Assembly: GCA_035772405.1 (NCBI GenBank) | Contig: JAYKKM010000199.1 | Location: forward strand, 782,501-846,500 | Direction of reading: 5' to 3' | From: Chrysogorgia sp. JL179-B06 | Taxonomy: Eukaryota > Cnidaria > Anthozoa > Scleralcyonacea > Chrysogorgiidae | DNA: 64,000 nucleotides | Shown here: one piece after another, positions 11,243 to 23,695 of the stretch | Position numbering within the stretch: position 1 is the first letter of the stretch | How the letters are laid out: every line of letters begins with the position of its first letter | Made by a program: the position numbers and the translations under genes | The notes under the pieces: generated by a model | What the model was told of the DNA's origin: nothing | The model's input: only the letters and a program-made list of their open reading frames with translations | Database searches by the model: none

Positions 11243-12012
11243 CACTTAAAGTGTCAATGAAATGAAAATTCACCCCAGTTTTTTATGATTCTATTTGAAA
11301 GCACATTTAAAATAATGAAAAATGGCTTTTACATGCTTTTCATATCTTATTCCGTTCTTGACTTATTACGCTTTATGTAATTTGAGCTGTGATGTCACAA
11401 GATGGATACAGCATTACAAATCTGAAAATCAGGCATATCTTCAGACTGTTTCGACTAAATAGATTCAAACCTTATTGACATGTTCAGTCAACAAAACTAA
11501 ATATTGTTATTGTTCTAATGTAGTTGCTATGGTAACCAATTAGTTTCCAGATTACTTTCTTCATTTATAACAGCAACTTATTTAATTTAGTTTAAATTTA
11601 GGAAGTTGGCATCCTTTTTCCATGATTTCCAAATGCCAAAATACTGTTTAAAACAATAAAACAGTATGAACTGCAATGATGAAAAGTAGAAAATTTTGTT
11701 TCTATACAAAGTAGTCTGGGAACAAATCTGTTACCATGGGAACCAAATAACAATAATCTCAATGCTGAGTCTTGTTGACTCAGTAAGTCTGCAAGGTAAT
11801 CCAAATATATGCCTGATTTTGAGTTTTGATGTAATGCTGTGTCCATCTAAGTTGTGATGTCACAGCACACTTTATAGTTACATGAAGCGTAATAACTCAA
11901 GAAAGGAATGATACGAAAGTCATGTGTAGTAATTTTTCATTATTTTATGTGTTCTTTCAAATACAATCATAAAAAGCTGGGGTGCATTTTCATTTCATGA
12001 CACTTTAAAGTG
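11243..12012. mobile_element. MITE with CACTTTAAAGTGTC ends
   Basis: The left CACTTAAAGTGTCAATGAAA arm is matched by TTTCATGACACTTTAAAGTG on the right. Complementarity continues inward for over 100 bp, for example the shared ATGATTGTATTTGAAAG-type and GTGATGTCACA-type segments. No ORF of note. Confidence 0.8.
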
Positions 12013-12454
12013 ATGTCGTTTCTGTTTACCAGTGTCATAATTCTCGTTTATTTCTGAACAATATTAACTTAGTTATATGAGCTCGGAATTTCTATGCATA
12101 CTGCCTCATAGAAATCAAGAGAGCATATAATCAAATTGTTTTAGTAGAAACTAACTTATGTTCGTTATTTCTTCAATATTAGTCGGCTTTACACTAATTT
12201 ATCATGTCTCACTGCACTACTTGATATATATCAATAATATTAGATAGTGAGAAGTTAATAAGGTTTATAAAATAATTTTACTTTATGCACATTGTGATTG
12301 GTCAGCTTGCTGGTCTCAATCAGGCTGTGGAGACTGACAGGAATCACGTCAGTAACTAATAATAATTTGCATTAAATCAAAATCTTTACATATCATAATT
12401 ATTCAAAGTATAGCAATTGTTCCTGAATTATTTTATAAAAGTAATAGAATATGT

Positions 12455-12600
12455 TTGCCCAGGTCTATAACATGATTGGAACCCTCGTGAAGTAAAAACA
12501 CTTGAAAAGTTGGGAAAACACTTTGGCAGCTCATGCTTCTCCCTACACTTTGCTCGTATTTTTATTATGTCATTTGATCATGTTATAGAGACCCGGGCAA
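12455..12600. mobile_element. Short palindromic MITE
   Basis: TTGCCCAGGTCTATAACATG at the left is inverted at the right end as CATGTTATAGAGACCCGGGCAA in part (12579-12600). Length is 146 bp. Superfamily unknown. Confidence 0.75.
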
Positions 12601-13529
12601 CACTTTGGTTCAAAAAACTTTATTGTAATTGTAAAAACCCTCTACTTACAAAACTGTAATAATTACTGTAAGTCAAAGCTACTGTAATCATCTGCAGCCA
12701 AATACCGTAATTGGCAGAGGATGTGTAGAGGCTTGAACCAGCAGAAGAGCTATGGGCTTGCAGCATGTGCAAAAATGCATAATACTCCATTTACATCATA
12801 ATTACGAAAATGTAAAGACGCAACCATTTTCTAATCTGTTATAATTAAAGATTACTATATTATATATGGTACAGTACACCCAACACATCCAATGGTAATT
12901 TGAATTTGACATTCTTATTCTACATCACATAATTATATACAGCTATGTGTAAATATATTGTAGTCATACTAATAGCAACGTAACCCCAACTTAAAATATG
13001 CAAGAAATGGAGATCCAAACAATCAGTAAGAGCTGCTATTTTATTTTTTGTATGATAATTAGAAAACTGTTACTTATACATATTAACATAAAACCAATAC
13101 ACAAGCTGCCAAGCTGGTAAGCTCAGCTCACTATAAAACAACTTGTCCCAGAGTAAAAATTGTTTAATATACAAATATCTAATAAACCAAACAAGACAAT
13201 AAACCAAACAGGACAATGTATTAAAATTTGATGTTCATTAACTTCATTGCGTTCGAAATATTTAATTCTGAAACCTGACTTACGTAATGATTGTCAGACA
13301 ATAACCACATGATGTAAAGATGTAAAAATACGGCGACCAAACATGTTATCAGCTTGAGAAACATTAATTATTTCTAGTAACTTTGGTGTCGTAGCAAATA
13401 TCTGCATTTGATCTTGGCGGCCATAATATACATGTGCGCAAATGAAGTTTAGTTCAAAGAGTCTGGGACTCAGCAAGACAAGCATCCTGATTGGACCGAT
13501 CCCCTTGATCCTCATAACATGCTCTTGGC
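12601..13529. other. AT-rich stretch before the Tigger element
   Basis: No recognisable gene. The left terminus of the Tigger element should lie here or just to the right, but I could not find an inverted match to the 16446-16471 end. Confidence 0.35.
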
Positions 13530-14998
13530 CAATGAACGTAGACCTTACGAGAGGTGCTACACTTCTGTAAGAAACCGGCGTGTAACAAGACGAAAGATTG
13601 CTCCATTCCCGCAAGCGAAGAGACAACTGGTTGGAAGGCTGGTGTTTCTGTTGGCTCTGTTTCCTCTGTTCCAAGAGCAGTGCAAATGACGGGAGGAAGA
13701 AAAACAACCCTGTAGGATCAGCAAAACTGCCAAAACACTGCAAAGAAGGTTCGCAGTACTCCAGGAAATGTCTTACGCTGTCTCAAAAAGTCGAAGTGAT
13801 ACATGCATCCAAAAACCATGGAGAAAGTACGAGAAAGCTAGCCACAAAATTCGAATGTGGGAAGACACAAATAATAAAAATTCTAAAGAATAAGGACAGT
13901 ATTCTTGAGACGTGGATGTCAAATAGTGCCGCAAATAACAAGCGATCCAACAATGAAAAATTCGCAAAGATTAACCGTATGTTGTGGGATTGGTATGTTA
14001 AAGTACGACAATCAAATATCCCGGTGGACGGCCCGCTTCTAAAGGAAGAAGCGCGGCTTATTGCAGAAAAGCTTGGCGAAACTTCTTTTAAAGGCACCGA
14101 TGGGTGGTTCGCAAAGTGGAAGCAGAGATACAATTTGACACAAATGAATGTCGCGGGTGAAGAGGGAGATGTTAACCAGGAAACCGTTGAAAGTTGGAAC
14201 GAACGCGTCAAGGAACTCACAACAGGTTTTGCGCCAGCCGATGTTTGGAATCAAGATGAGACTGGAACGTTCTGGAAATCTCTGCCTAGCAAATCCCTCG
14301 CTGAAAAGAGACGACGCTGTCGAGGTGGCAAGAATTCTAAGCAAAGAGTTACTGCAGCGTTCTTTGTAAATGCCGCTGGTGGCAAGGAAAGTCCCGTTAT
14401 AATTAGCAAAAGCAAGAAACCGCGCTGCTTCGCAAAGTTGCCAGATGTTTCCCGTCCTTGTGGCGCTCAATATTTTAACAATGCCAAATCGTGGATGAAG
14501 TCAGAAATAATGGTAAATGTACTCACGAAACTGAACGATAAGATGAGACGTGATGGCCGACACATACTCCTGTTTCTGGACAATGCACCATGCCATCCAC
14601 AATTTTTAAAAGGTATGTTTTCAAACATCCGAATTGAGTTTCTACCAAAGAATACCACGTCGCGTACCCAACCTCTAGACGCAGGGATTATAAAAACGTG
14701 GAAAGTGTATTACCGCCGAAAGCTGTTGCGCTACGTTGTCAGTCAAATTGATGATGCTGATGGTCCAAAGAAAGCGAGCGAAATTGTCAAGTCTGTTCAT
14801 TTACTGATGGCGATCAGGTGGATGGTGAGTGCCTGGGAAGAAGTTAAGCCAGAAGTTATTACAAAGTGCTTCAAGCATGTGGGAATGTATCCAGATGAGA
14901 CAGAAAGCATGCTAACAGAAGATGATCCTTTTGATGGCGAAGAACTTCTCGAGTTACAAGACTTGCTGTCTAAAATGTCTACACCAGAGCAAGAGCTA

Positions 14999-15809
14999 CA
15001 GTGGCGTGGTGGCTCAAATATTTCAAGGGGGGCCACTGGCCAGTGCTAAATTGGCGCCCCCAGAGATGTCAAATCCAGTTGCAAATCTGACGTAAGCGAG
15101 CGCCGAAGGCGCGAGAAGCGAGCGCCGAAGGCGTGAGTTGTTCGCTTTCTAGGGGGGTTCTGGGGCATGCACCCCCGAAATTTTTGAAATCTAGAGTCTC
15201 TGAAATGCCATTTCCTGCGTTCTGGGGAAAGATTTTACAGAATTCCCATGGTTAGAAAACAACATTTTTTGTATCAAGATTTACAATTTGTTTAGAAATT
15301 TATAGGGTTTTACAAGAACGAAGAGACTGAAGAGAGACTGTTAGAAAATAATTTTGTTCCTGGTCAAATGTCAATAACGTATAGTCAGAATATACTATAG
15401 CCTATAGGCTAAAGTTTATGCACGTTGAGCATAATATAACACTAACTTAACAGTTTTAAAAGACAACCGATTAACCGAATGCAAGTCAATTAGTCAAAGT
15501 AGAGCTTTTGACAGTTCGGGAGAAAGCTTTGCGTACAAGTTGATGAGACGGTCTTTATCGCATTTGAGCAAAATTTTACGCTCGATTGTCATTGAAAGCA
15601 ACGATTCAAGTCTCTCCTGAACCATGGACGAACGAATTCGAGTCTTCACCCTCTTGAGTGCAGAAAATGAACGCTTTAATTTAAATTTTACACACTAATC
15701 CAGGCCCTTCTTGGTAATTTTGGCGCCCACCGTCCGTGTCGGCGCCCCTCTTGAAACCATCGCTGGGGGGGGCCATGGCCCCCCGGCCCCCCCGGCCACC
15801 ACGCCACTG
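14999..15809 (-). mobile_element. hAT-like transposon nested in Tigger
   Basis: Perfect 15-bp inverted ends, CAGTGGCGTGGTGGC at 14999-15013 and its complement at 15795-15809, are flanked by the 8-bp direct repeat AAGAGCTA (14991-14998 and 15810-15817). The eight-base duplication and the CAGTGGCG terminus fit hAT. Only the 3' end of its transposase gene remains on the minus strand, so it is internally deleted and non-autonomous. GC-rich tracts (GGGGGGGCC) lie just inside both ends. Confidence 0.95.
15494..15683 (-). pseudogene. hAT transposase C-terminal (dimerisation) remnant
   Basis: The frame reads LKRSFSALKRVKTRIRSSM, then VQERLESLLSMTIER and a closing segment to a TGA at 15494-15496. The RSFSALKRVKTRIRS phrase is the conserved hATC dimerisation motif of hAT transposases, including ZMYM/TTF-finger types. 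The rest of the protein is missing from the element. Confidence 0.8.
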
Positions 15810-16473
15810 AAGAGCTAGATGCATCATCTGCGTTTGATGATGATGTCGAAGCATACGAGCCATCGGTAGATACCTCTTTGCCAAACTGGAGGGAGACTTT
15901 GCGCGCGGAAATTGTTGAAGCCTCAGAAGACCCAACAGAGACGGGCGATCCTGGCGATGAAACCGACGATTTTGATCAGCCGTTAAAGACTCCTGAGGTC
16001 AAGAATGTTCATGAAGCTATTCTTCTCACAAATAAACTAACAGAGTTTTCGGAATGGAAAGGGAATGAAGAACTGACCAATTTAGTTGCACGGGCTAAAG
16101 ATGTTTTAGTTGACCTACAGCTTAAGTCCATGAGCCAATCCTCTATCAAGGGATATTTCACTGACAATACGTAAACATTTTCAATATATTAATTGTTGCC
16201 GCGCCGATTGGCTATCCGTCAGTCATGTTTATTTGCATTTAGTTGGGTTAGGGTGAGGGTTGGTTTTGGTTAAAGTTGTTTTGTTAAAGACAGTACGTGT
16301 TAAAACATTGAAGTACATATTAAAAGAAAATCAATTTAAAAACTGTGTAGACGTATAGGTAATTCTTTCGGCATTGTGCAATCTCTCGGTCAAATTCTCG
16401 TAAGCGACCAGTTCTAGTTGCGACCACTTTTTTCAGTTCCCGAGGGTGGTCGCTTACGAGAGCTTCAACTGTA

Positions 16474-18583
16474 TATACACTGTGATGAATCGGGTCATTT
16501 GTCGTCTTCCTGAATCATGTGATTGGGTCGTCATGAGAGTGTCAGGGAGTATATTTTGAGAATGTACTCACCAATGGCTGCTCCTAGCTGGCAAGAACGT
16601 TAGGGAATCAGTATCACCGGTCCACCCGGATGGTGAACCCCTTATATCTATATATAGCTTAATGATGGCTATTCGATCTTTTAATACGGGTTGGTGCGGC
16701 TCTTTCCTGCAAGCAGACATAACGGCGCTAAAACATGTGATTATGCCACAAAACCCATATTAACCTCCAATATCCAATCGACACAAAAGTTCTTAGACTG
16801 ACCACACAAAAGACCTCGTTGTTTGCGACCAAATATAGATAATTATGACTATTATATGAGAAAAATTACCAATATTCAATACTCAATAGTCTATTTGACA
16901 ACAAAATCAAATACCACTGCTTGTCAACTTCGAGTTGTATTCAACTGCCCATGCCTCACCTGAAAATCGAAACCTCTAAATTTCGACTTTTCAGTCTTTT
17001 TCGGTGACTTAATCTGATAGTCCGTACGTTCTTGGCGCGTAAAAGAAACTATTTTTGTGATAGTTCGATAAAGATCTAAACGCCATACTCTGAACAGTAT
17101 TAGCTTTAAGTCATGACATATCATAGCGCCTAGCGGCGGATAATGAGTAGACTGACACTCTGAGACAAGTAATTACCCTCAAGTCTATAGATATATTAAA
17201 TATTATCTACGTTTTTAAGGTTGCTGTACTCAAATTTATATAGAGAATTGCAACTCAAGCTTGCTTTGTGTTTTAAAAAGTCACTGACCGCGCTACTGTC
17301 TGTCGAAGTCCGCGCATGCGATTCAGATGTGTCATTGACTTGTCAAATATATTGCGTACCACGATATCGCGAACAGATTTTTCTAAGTTTAGTACAGATT
17401 TTTCTAAATTTAGTCGGCAGTGCTATATGTATAAATATAATAAGTGATATACAATATTTGAATATGTACATTCGATAGTAGAAATGAAATGGAGGACACA
17501 TGTTTTGAAGATATGGTTGAACGTAGTTAGCAATTTTTTTCCAACGCTTTTTTGCATTTTTTTTAACGCGTTAAATAACCATTGTGTTGTAGAGTGACTG
17601 TTGCCGCAGCGATAATGACCCAACATTAGCATGACTCGGACATATTCCGATAACAACATGTCATGATATGACCTGCACCACAACAAAGACCGCATTCTTG
17701 ATCCTGAGTGCTTTTGTAGTTTTGGGGGAAATCGAAAGAAAACTCATAAACCCACGCATGTCAACGAATACTTCAGTTTTGGCGGAAAAGATGCCCCTCT
17801 TTGCTGTGGTGATATGTTGCACTATACATATTACTGACCATGACAGCAACGTGGATTTTCATTAATAATAAATATTCTGTGTTCGAGCCAAAAGTAGGTA
17901 TATATCGGTACCATTTTTAACGGGAGAACGAGTCTCATGTCTCGAGAAAAATACACACACCAATTTCCTGTTTTCTTCATGTTAGTCCGTTTTCCGCATC
18001 ATGTGTGCACACGCTGCTTATTTTGAGTCTTGATTAGTTTTCACTTTCTTTGTCATCATGACGAGTCCAATATTGATTCGCCAAAAGGACACATTGCATG
18101 ACATCTGCTAGCGAATCGTACGCACATGCATGAGGATGTGTGCCGCGTAGAAACAAATGGAACATTGGTATACGACGCAATCGTACATAGCCCAAATTAA
18201 TTGTGTTTGCGTGGGGGTGGGGGGTTGACAAAGGATTTTAAATGAACAAAAGTCAACTGAACAAAATTCATGATTTTGTTTGAAATTGCCCGCAAATGGC
18301 CGAAATTACCTGCTTCTTGTTTAATCTTTCAACCAAAATAATAATAATATTAAACTAACGCTCAATTACAATAGTTTTAAAATATTTGAAAATTCAAATA
18401 ATCTAAAACTATTTCTAAGTATACATCAAATATATTTAAAATGTATAGGTCCCGCGTGGCCTCGCGTGGCCCCGCGTGGTGTAAAGCCGAATAGGTGAGA
18501 AATTGTGTTGTTTGGCCATGAAAATGATAATGTGATTGAGTTGTAAATTTGAGAAGAGTTGTTTTGAGATTTTGTCGTTTGCA
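16474..18583. other. Non-coding AT-rich stretch
   Basis: A short TTAGGG-like tract lies just before it at 16237-16275. Small open frames (for example 17221-17478 and 17423-17695) overlap on opposite strands and match nothing I know. No structured repeat beyond short homopolymers. Confidence 0.35.
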
Positions 18584-18672
18584 TATATATATATATATAT
18601 ATATATATACAGTTAATTGTATTCTGCGGGATTATATATATTGTCCCGGGGACTATATATATATATAATCCC
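18584..18672. repeat. AT microsatellite followed by a perfect hairpin
   Basis: (AT)n runs from 18584 to about 18609. GGGATTATATATATTGTCCC (18628-18647) then faces its near-complement ending in ATAATCCC at 18672, with CCCGGGG at the turn. The hairpin could extrude as a cruciform. Confidence 0.75.
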
Positions 18673-18799
18673 AGCTACCTATCATGATGATAAACTAATC
18701 AGTACATTATTAATGCTCTTTTGTTCTTGGCAGGTTTCTTCCTTGTGATAAAACCCTCCGAAGAACAAAGAAAACCGACTTCTTTGTGTTTTAAGTTTT

Positions 18800-18955
18800 A
18801 TGTATTATTTTATATATTATTTTATATATTATTTTATATATTATTTTATATATTATTTTATATATATATTTATTATGTTATATATATTATTTTATATATT
18901 ATTTTATTTTATATATTATTTTATATATTTAAGTTATATATATATTATGTTATTA
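18800..18955. repeat. TATTATTTTATA microsatellite
   Basis: Tandem 12-mers built from TATATTATTTTA. The Phe/Tyr/Ile-rich frames they open are artefacts. Confidence 0.85.
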
Positions 18956-18959
18956 CATT

Positions 18960-19560
18960 ATCATTCAAGCGACACTTTTGCCAAATCGAACTTTACGTTT
19001 GTAATATTTCTGAATTGAACGACTTACTGACGCGGTAGAGCGGTCATATATAACAAACGACTACGGGAATACCCTTCAATGTAAAATAACATACGGAAAT
19101 CATGCGGGATGTCACCGTTGTCAAAAACATTGGGGTTACAGTGTCTCCTTGAATTAAGACGCTGTAATATATTTATTAGCTTTATTTATTTTCATAATTC
19201 GTTACAGTATAATTTAATGTTTATAAACCAATCTTCATTCACCATTTGCTGGTCCACATGCGTCGAACGCAGTTACATAATCTTGGATTACTCCTAGTAA
19301 TATTATTATTATTATATATTATTACATTGTTATTGTTCGTATATAATACGCAGTTCAGTTCATACAGGTCCAATATATAACCTGTATAAATATTGTAATT
19401 ATATGCTTTATTTGAGCTAGAACCCAAGCAAAACTATAAACTTGCTTAGTTTAAAAATACTAGATCTATACTATTCACAAAATATACTCCATGTTCTATT
19501 AGACTTTAGTCCATCCATCCTCCAACAACTAGCGTTTTTCGCTCTTCTCCCTAACTCCCG
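18960..19560. other. No feature recognised
   Basis: AT-rich sequence with short ATT runs near 19300-19330. No conserved coding signal. Confidence 0.35.

Positions 19561-19592
<32 letters not shown>
19561..19592. repeat. Homopolymer of 32 C
   Basis: An uninterrupted run of cytosines. The minus strand could form G-quadruplex structure. Such a run is also a common place for length errors in assemblies. Confidence 0.95.
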
Positions 19593-19593
<1 letters not shown>

Positions 19594-20370
19594 AGAGCCG
19601 CTACGCAGGCACCAACAACTTAATGAACGATCTAATTAATCTACGAACAGTTTACAAGTTCATCACCCTTTTCACTCTATGTCGCCATACATAATTTGCT
19701 CCAATTATATTAGATATCGAACACCATTTCATAACTGATTTAATTTCGCATTTATCGTCAGTGAATTTTAGCAGACTTCCAAAGACGTCCTGCTTTACGC
19801 ATCCAAGAGAACCAAGACACATCACCATCGTAATGATGTGATCTAATAGCGTAACAACTAAGTCCTTGGTAGCGACTGCATGATTTTTTCGTCATAAAAT
19901 ATTAAAATTAATGTTGAAATACAAATCAAAACACACTTTAACTTCCACCAAATAACAGCTTTTTCCCGGCGACTTATCCAGCAGGACAATATCAACTTCA
20001 CGATGTTGTAATTCAGAAAGCTCAGTCTTAATAATAAAATCTATCTACCGTTGTGTTTCCTTAAGGTGCTTAATGAAAGAAAGATGTGGCCGTGTGATTA
20101 TGGCCCCTTGTGTATTTTTATCACGATACCGTCTGCTCTAATCACGCACACGCCGCCCGCGTCGCATTTTGAAAAGCCCCGAAATTACTCTTGAAATAGA
20201 ACAGTGCTCAAAAAAAAGTTACATAACTCGTCGATTACGTGGACGGAATGTTCTAATTCTGTAGTTACGCGCAATCGGGGGCGTTGCGAAGAACTCAATT
20301 ATTATTCTGGCGCCAGGCAGTTGTTGGTACTGTATATGCAATTCTTGTTCATAGTAACAAGTTCATGTCA

Positions 20371-20540
20371 AAATATAGCAAAGTGAAAGAAAGGTGGTAA
20401 ACTTTAATAACGAAATACTTACGTATCTTACTCTGATGAAGGGCTCCGCTGGAAACGTCATTATTTCGTTGTTAAAAATCTTGGCAATTTACCACCTTTT
20501 CACTAATTGCTACATATCCAAAACACTGTCTACGCAGCAC
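20371..20540 (+). ncRNA. Hammerhead-ribozyme-like motif, possible retroelement relic
   Basis: CTGATGA at 20434-20440 is followed by a 12-base helix-II-sized segment, then GAAAC and GTCA. This matches the conserved hammerhead core order CUGAUGA ... GAAA ... UH with a minimal helix III. The flanks pair as helix I would: AACGAAATA upstream faces TATTTCGTT downstream, and AAAGGTGGTAAA faces TTTACCACCTTT further out. Helix II (AGGGCTCCGCTG) pairs poorly, so activity is uncertain. Diverged cousins with CGAAACGTCAG or CGAAATGTTAG lie near 21262, 24217 and 54470. Hammerheads with short helix III are known from Penelope-like elements; linking this copy to them is inference. Confidence 0.45.
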
Positions 20541-21417
20541 TCTACTTTTTTATCAAAATATAGTTGCATGTCTGGCCACAGGGCACAGGAACGAATCGCG
20601 TTGAACTATTATACATATTACACCAGACTATGTGCACACGATGTCGGCGTTTACAATCGTTTTTATTTGCAACGAAACTGACAAAACGTTCTCAATACTG
20701 AAAACGATATCTGTATTATCTGACAACCGTTTTCGCTGTTGAAAACGTTTTCAACTGTGTCGTTTTGCCTTTTGAACTCGTGTCACAGGTCAAAACTTTG
20801 AAACGCTAAAAATGGCGACTAAAGGTTCTAACGATAATATTCTTGTTTTCTGAGAGCTGGTTCTTTAACTGGTATAGGCTTGATTGTTAACACAACATCG
20901 TTAACAACCAATAAAACAAAATATACAGTATATCAAGTGTGTTTTAATGACTCAATAACGATTTAAAATATGTTAACTTCCGAAGACGTGACGGACTTGG
21001 TGTCGTGACCATGCCGAACAATATGAATCACGAATGGAAGAATACAAAACTGCTGTGACAAGCTAAGACCCCATTTGTCTGGAAAAGAGATGAGAAAAAG
21101 GCTATATACAAATTAAAAAGTGACATCAAATTTGCATATAATGGCAACGTTTTCAGTTCCTATGTATTGTACCGTATATGAGCGTCAAAACGACAAAATT
21201 GAAAACGACATTGTGTGATGTACATAGTTTTATTGAACTAATTGAAGGACCTTCGCTCGAAACGTCAGACTATTTCGACAACAGAGAGACGCGGGGTACT
21301 GGAGGAGAAATATTGTCATTACGACACATGTTTGAACTGTCAATGATTGTATATGTTGGATCAGTTTCAGAATATGTCTCCTGTATTTATATAAATGTTG
21401 TATACCTATACCTGATG
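20541..21417. other. No gene recognised
   Basis: A cluster of GAAAACG/CGTTTTC motifs at 20680-20765 suggests an old palindromic repeat. A degenerate hammerhead-like core without CTGATGA lies near 21240-21270. Confidence 0.35.
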
Positions 21418-21595
21418 AAGACAAAGACAAAAACAAAGACAAACATAAAGACAAAAACAAAGATAAAGACAAAATAAAAAATAAAAATAAAGTAAAAATA
21501 AAATAAAAGATTTATAAAATATAAAAAAATTTATAAAATAAAATAAAAATAAAATAAAAACAAAGATAAAGACAAAAGACAAAGACAGACATGAG
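21418..21595. repeat. Purine-rich AAAGAC/AAATA microsatellite
   Basis: Irregular AAAGACA, AAATAAA and AAAATAAAG units occur on the plus strand, ending in another AAAGACA run. The reverse frames give Leu/Phe-rich artefacts. Confidence 0.85.
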
Positions 21596-23535
21596 CAGCA
21601 CGGGATTGGGATTGGAATTGGTGCTGTGCCGTATACTATCGAAGACGAATGCACTGACTCTTATAGTCTATAGAGTCTCGCTATTTTCTTTCTCTATTTG
21701 CTAAACTCGCGGTTCTGATCATAGCCATATAGATAATTAGAGCTAGATCAGTAAAATCCAAATAAGTGATATATTTGCTGCCGTAGGCAGTGTAGAAATA
21801 CAAATCAAATACTCGATCTAAAAGGTTGGTGTACTGACGAAATAGTGCATCCCTTCGTCAGAAAGTGAAAAGTAAAAACGGTCTTCGAGTTTTTAATTTG
21901 TAGATATAACATCACCTTGCTAGAGTAGAATCGCAGTTTTCAAAATATGTCACGCCTTTGTTAACGGCGAACACGCAAAGTTCAATAAGAACCAGCTGAT
22001 GATGATTATAGCAAATCAATTCAGAGGATTAATACCTCGTATATGACTTAGTCTTAGATCCTATATAGGCTATAGCGAGATCATAGCTGAAACGATACGC
22101 GACTTTGTAATTCGCATGCTGTATAAACGGCATGATAACCCTGGTTTATCATAATTTACACGTGGTTATCTTGAATTACCCTATAATCACATATAGTTAA
22201 TAGAGAAACTATTGCAGCGGATTTAGTCTATACACTTAGCACGTGTCTGTATGTTATGAGGATCCGAATGGCTTTAAGAAAATGCATGCTGGATCAATTA
22301 ATGCGCCCGCATGCATTGTTGGAAAAAGTCTGGACTGTCAACTATATAATTTTTTATTCGCAGTGTGCCACACACGCGCGCTGCATCGTATTTTTAGCCA
22401 AGTTAAAAAAATCGGTAATAAAGACGATGATGGTAGTTCTAACGTAAATAATAAGACCAGTTTTAAAAGTTGTACCCTGTGCTTCTTAATTCTATAGCGA
22501 ATTTAGTTCAAAAAATAAATCCAACAGAAGTGCAACGTTTGAAACCAAAATAAATTTAGCTGCTGGTGAATTAAATTTGACAGGTTCTGTGTCGCATCGA
22601 GTGGCAGTTTGACCTTCGTCTCAAACGGCAAAAGTACGACGATTAGAAAAGGGCAATAGAAAGCAAACACAGTGACATACTGAATACAATAAAACAAAAA
22701 ACAGCCCATTTAATTTGTTAAATCCACATTAAATACTTTTTGCTTGTGTGTCTGTTATAGATATGTCATATTGGAACCCGAAAATTTAAAATGTTACATA
22801 TGTACACAATTTTGTGCACATGCAATGTTTATTGACAAAAGCATGTAGGCGTTGCTCCTTGCAAAATAATTGATGATTCCTGGATATGTGAATAATTAAG
22901 GTGTAGAATTTGCTTTCTTATGAGATTTATTTGTAAGAAAATTACGTCGGACGCCAAGCTGCAATAGATAATTACGTAAACGTACGTAAAACTAATTGAA
23001 TAGTTGAACCCATTCAATGTAACGGGTGAAAAACTGCACTGGGGGTCGAAGAGAAATATTTGTGTTGAAAAATTTTTTACCCAACCAAATTAAGATCAGA
23101 CATTTAACCGTCCCAACCATTTATGGGTAAAGAAAATCTTTCACCCAAAGCAAGAAGAAAAAAGTTAGATAAAGCCCAATTCCAAGCATATCGTCGATAC
23201 AAGTTTTAACTAACAAACCCAAATAGATATACAGTCAGATCCTACTGTAACTTTCAGATTATTATCTCCCTATATACAGAGCAGGAATCCAAGGAAAACA
23301 AGCAGAGGAACACAATAACAAAAGCTAATGTGCAATGATGACTAAGGAGAACTGATGATGAGAATCCAATTTTAAATGATGAACTCTTAATTGTTTTATG
23401 TTAATAGTCATAAAAATGTTGCTACCAGGGTGGAGAAGCCTGTTTATTATACAGTCGTCAAGTTCACAGAGTAGCCATACACTGTAGGGAGGGACATACA
23501 TCGATAAAACCGACAAAATAATTGCCTCCTTTTCC
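21596..23535. other. Long stretch without recognised features
   Basis: AT-rich. Small overlapping frames near 22243-22497 show no family motif. No tRNA and no clear palindrome seen. Confidence 0.3.
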
Positions 23536-23695
23536 GGGATATACTTCATGGTAACAATACATATAGTCTCCCACCATATTTTACGGTTAGGATTAGGGTT
23601 ATGGTTAGGATTAGAGTTACGGTTAGGGTACGGTTAGGGAGGGGTATAAAAACAGATGGAAACCCGGTCTAGTGTTACCATGAAGTATATACCCC
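23536..23695. mobile_element. MITE with a telomere-like core
   Basis: The arm ATATACTTCATGGTAACA (from 23539) is exactly inverted as TGTTACCATGAAGTATAT (to 23690), and GGG/CCCC extends both ends. The centre (23581-23640) is a run of GGTTAGGATTAGGGTTAC-type TTAGGG variants. No ORF. Confidence 0.8.

Larger units (their letters stand above)
13598..16174 (+). pseudogene. Tigger-like DDE transposase, split by an insertion
   Basis: The coding sequence is in two pieces, 13598-14998 and 15818-16174. An N-terminal psq-type HTH (LSQKVEVIHASKNHGEST) is followed by a CENP-B-like HTH around FKGTDGWFAKWKQRYNL. The DDE core has Asp at 14255 (NQDETG), Asp at 14579 (LFLDNAPCHP) and Asp at 14678 (PLDAGIIK), with 32 residues between the last two. 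The acidic C-terminus resumes after the insertion and ends SIKGYFTDNT, stop at 16174. The open frame begins at TTG (13598). A likely original ATG near 13686 (ATGACGGGAGGAAGAAAA) is out of frame with the HTH, so the start looks broken as well. Insert plus duplicated site is 819 bp, a multiple of three, but the insert carries stops. The product would be a nuclear cut-and-paste transposase; this copy is dead. Confidence 0.9.
13530..16473 (+). mobile_element. Tigger/pogo (Tc1-mariner superfamily) transposon, interrupted
   Basis: It contains a D,D,D transposase reading rightwards and ends at 16471 with a palindromic terminal block. TTCTCGTAAGCGACCAG is followed by GGTGGTCGCTTACGAGAG and CTTCAACTG next to TA, the TA target typical of this superfamily. 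An 811-bp hAT-like element (14999-15809) has landed in the ORF. The left end is not resolved; 13530-13560 holds a CCAAT box and CTTACGAGAGGTGCTA, shared with the HIRAN-bearing remnant near 5600-5620. Related ends lie at 4495-4700. Confidence 0.8.

Noticed and set aside
13294..13743. 149-codon minus-strand ORF
   Set aside because: It overlaps the Tigger transposase antisense and has no family motif.
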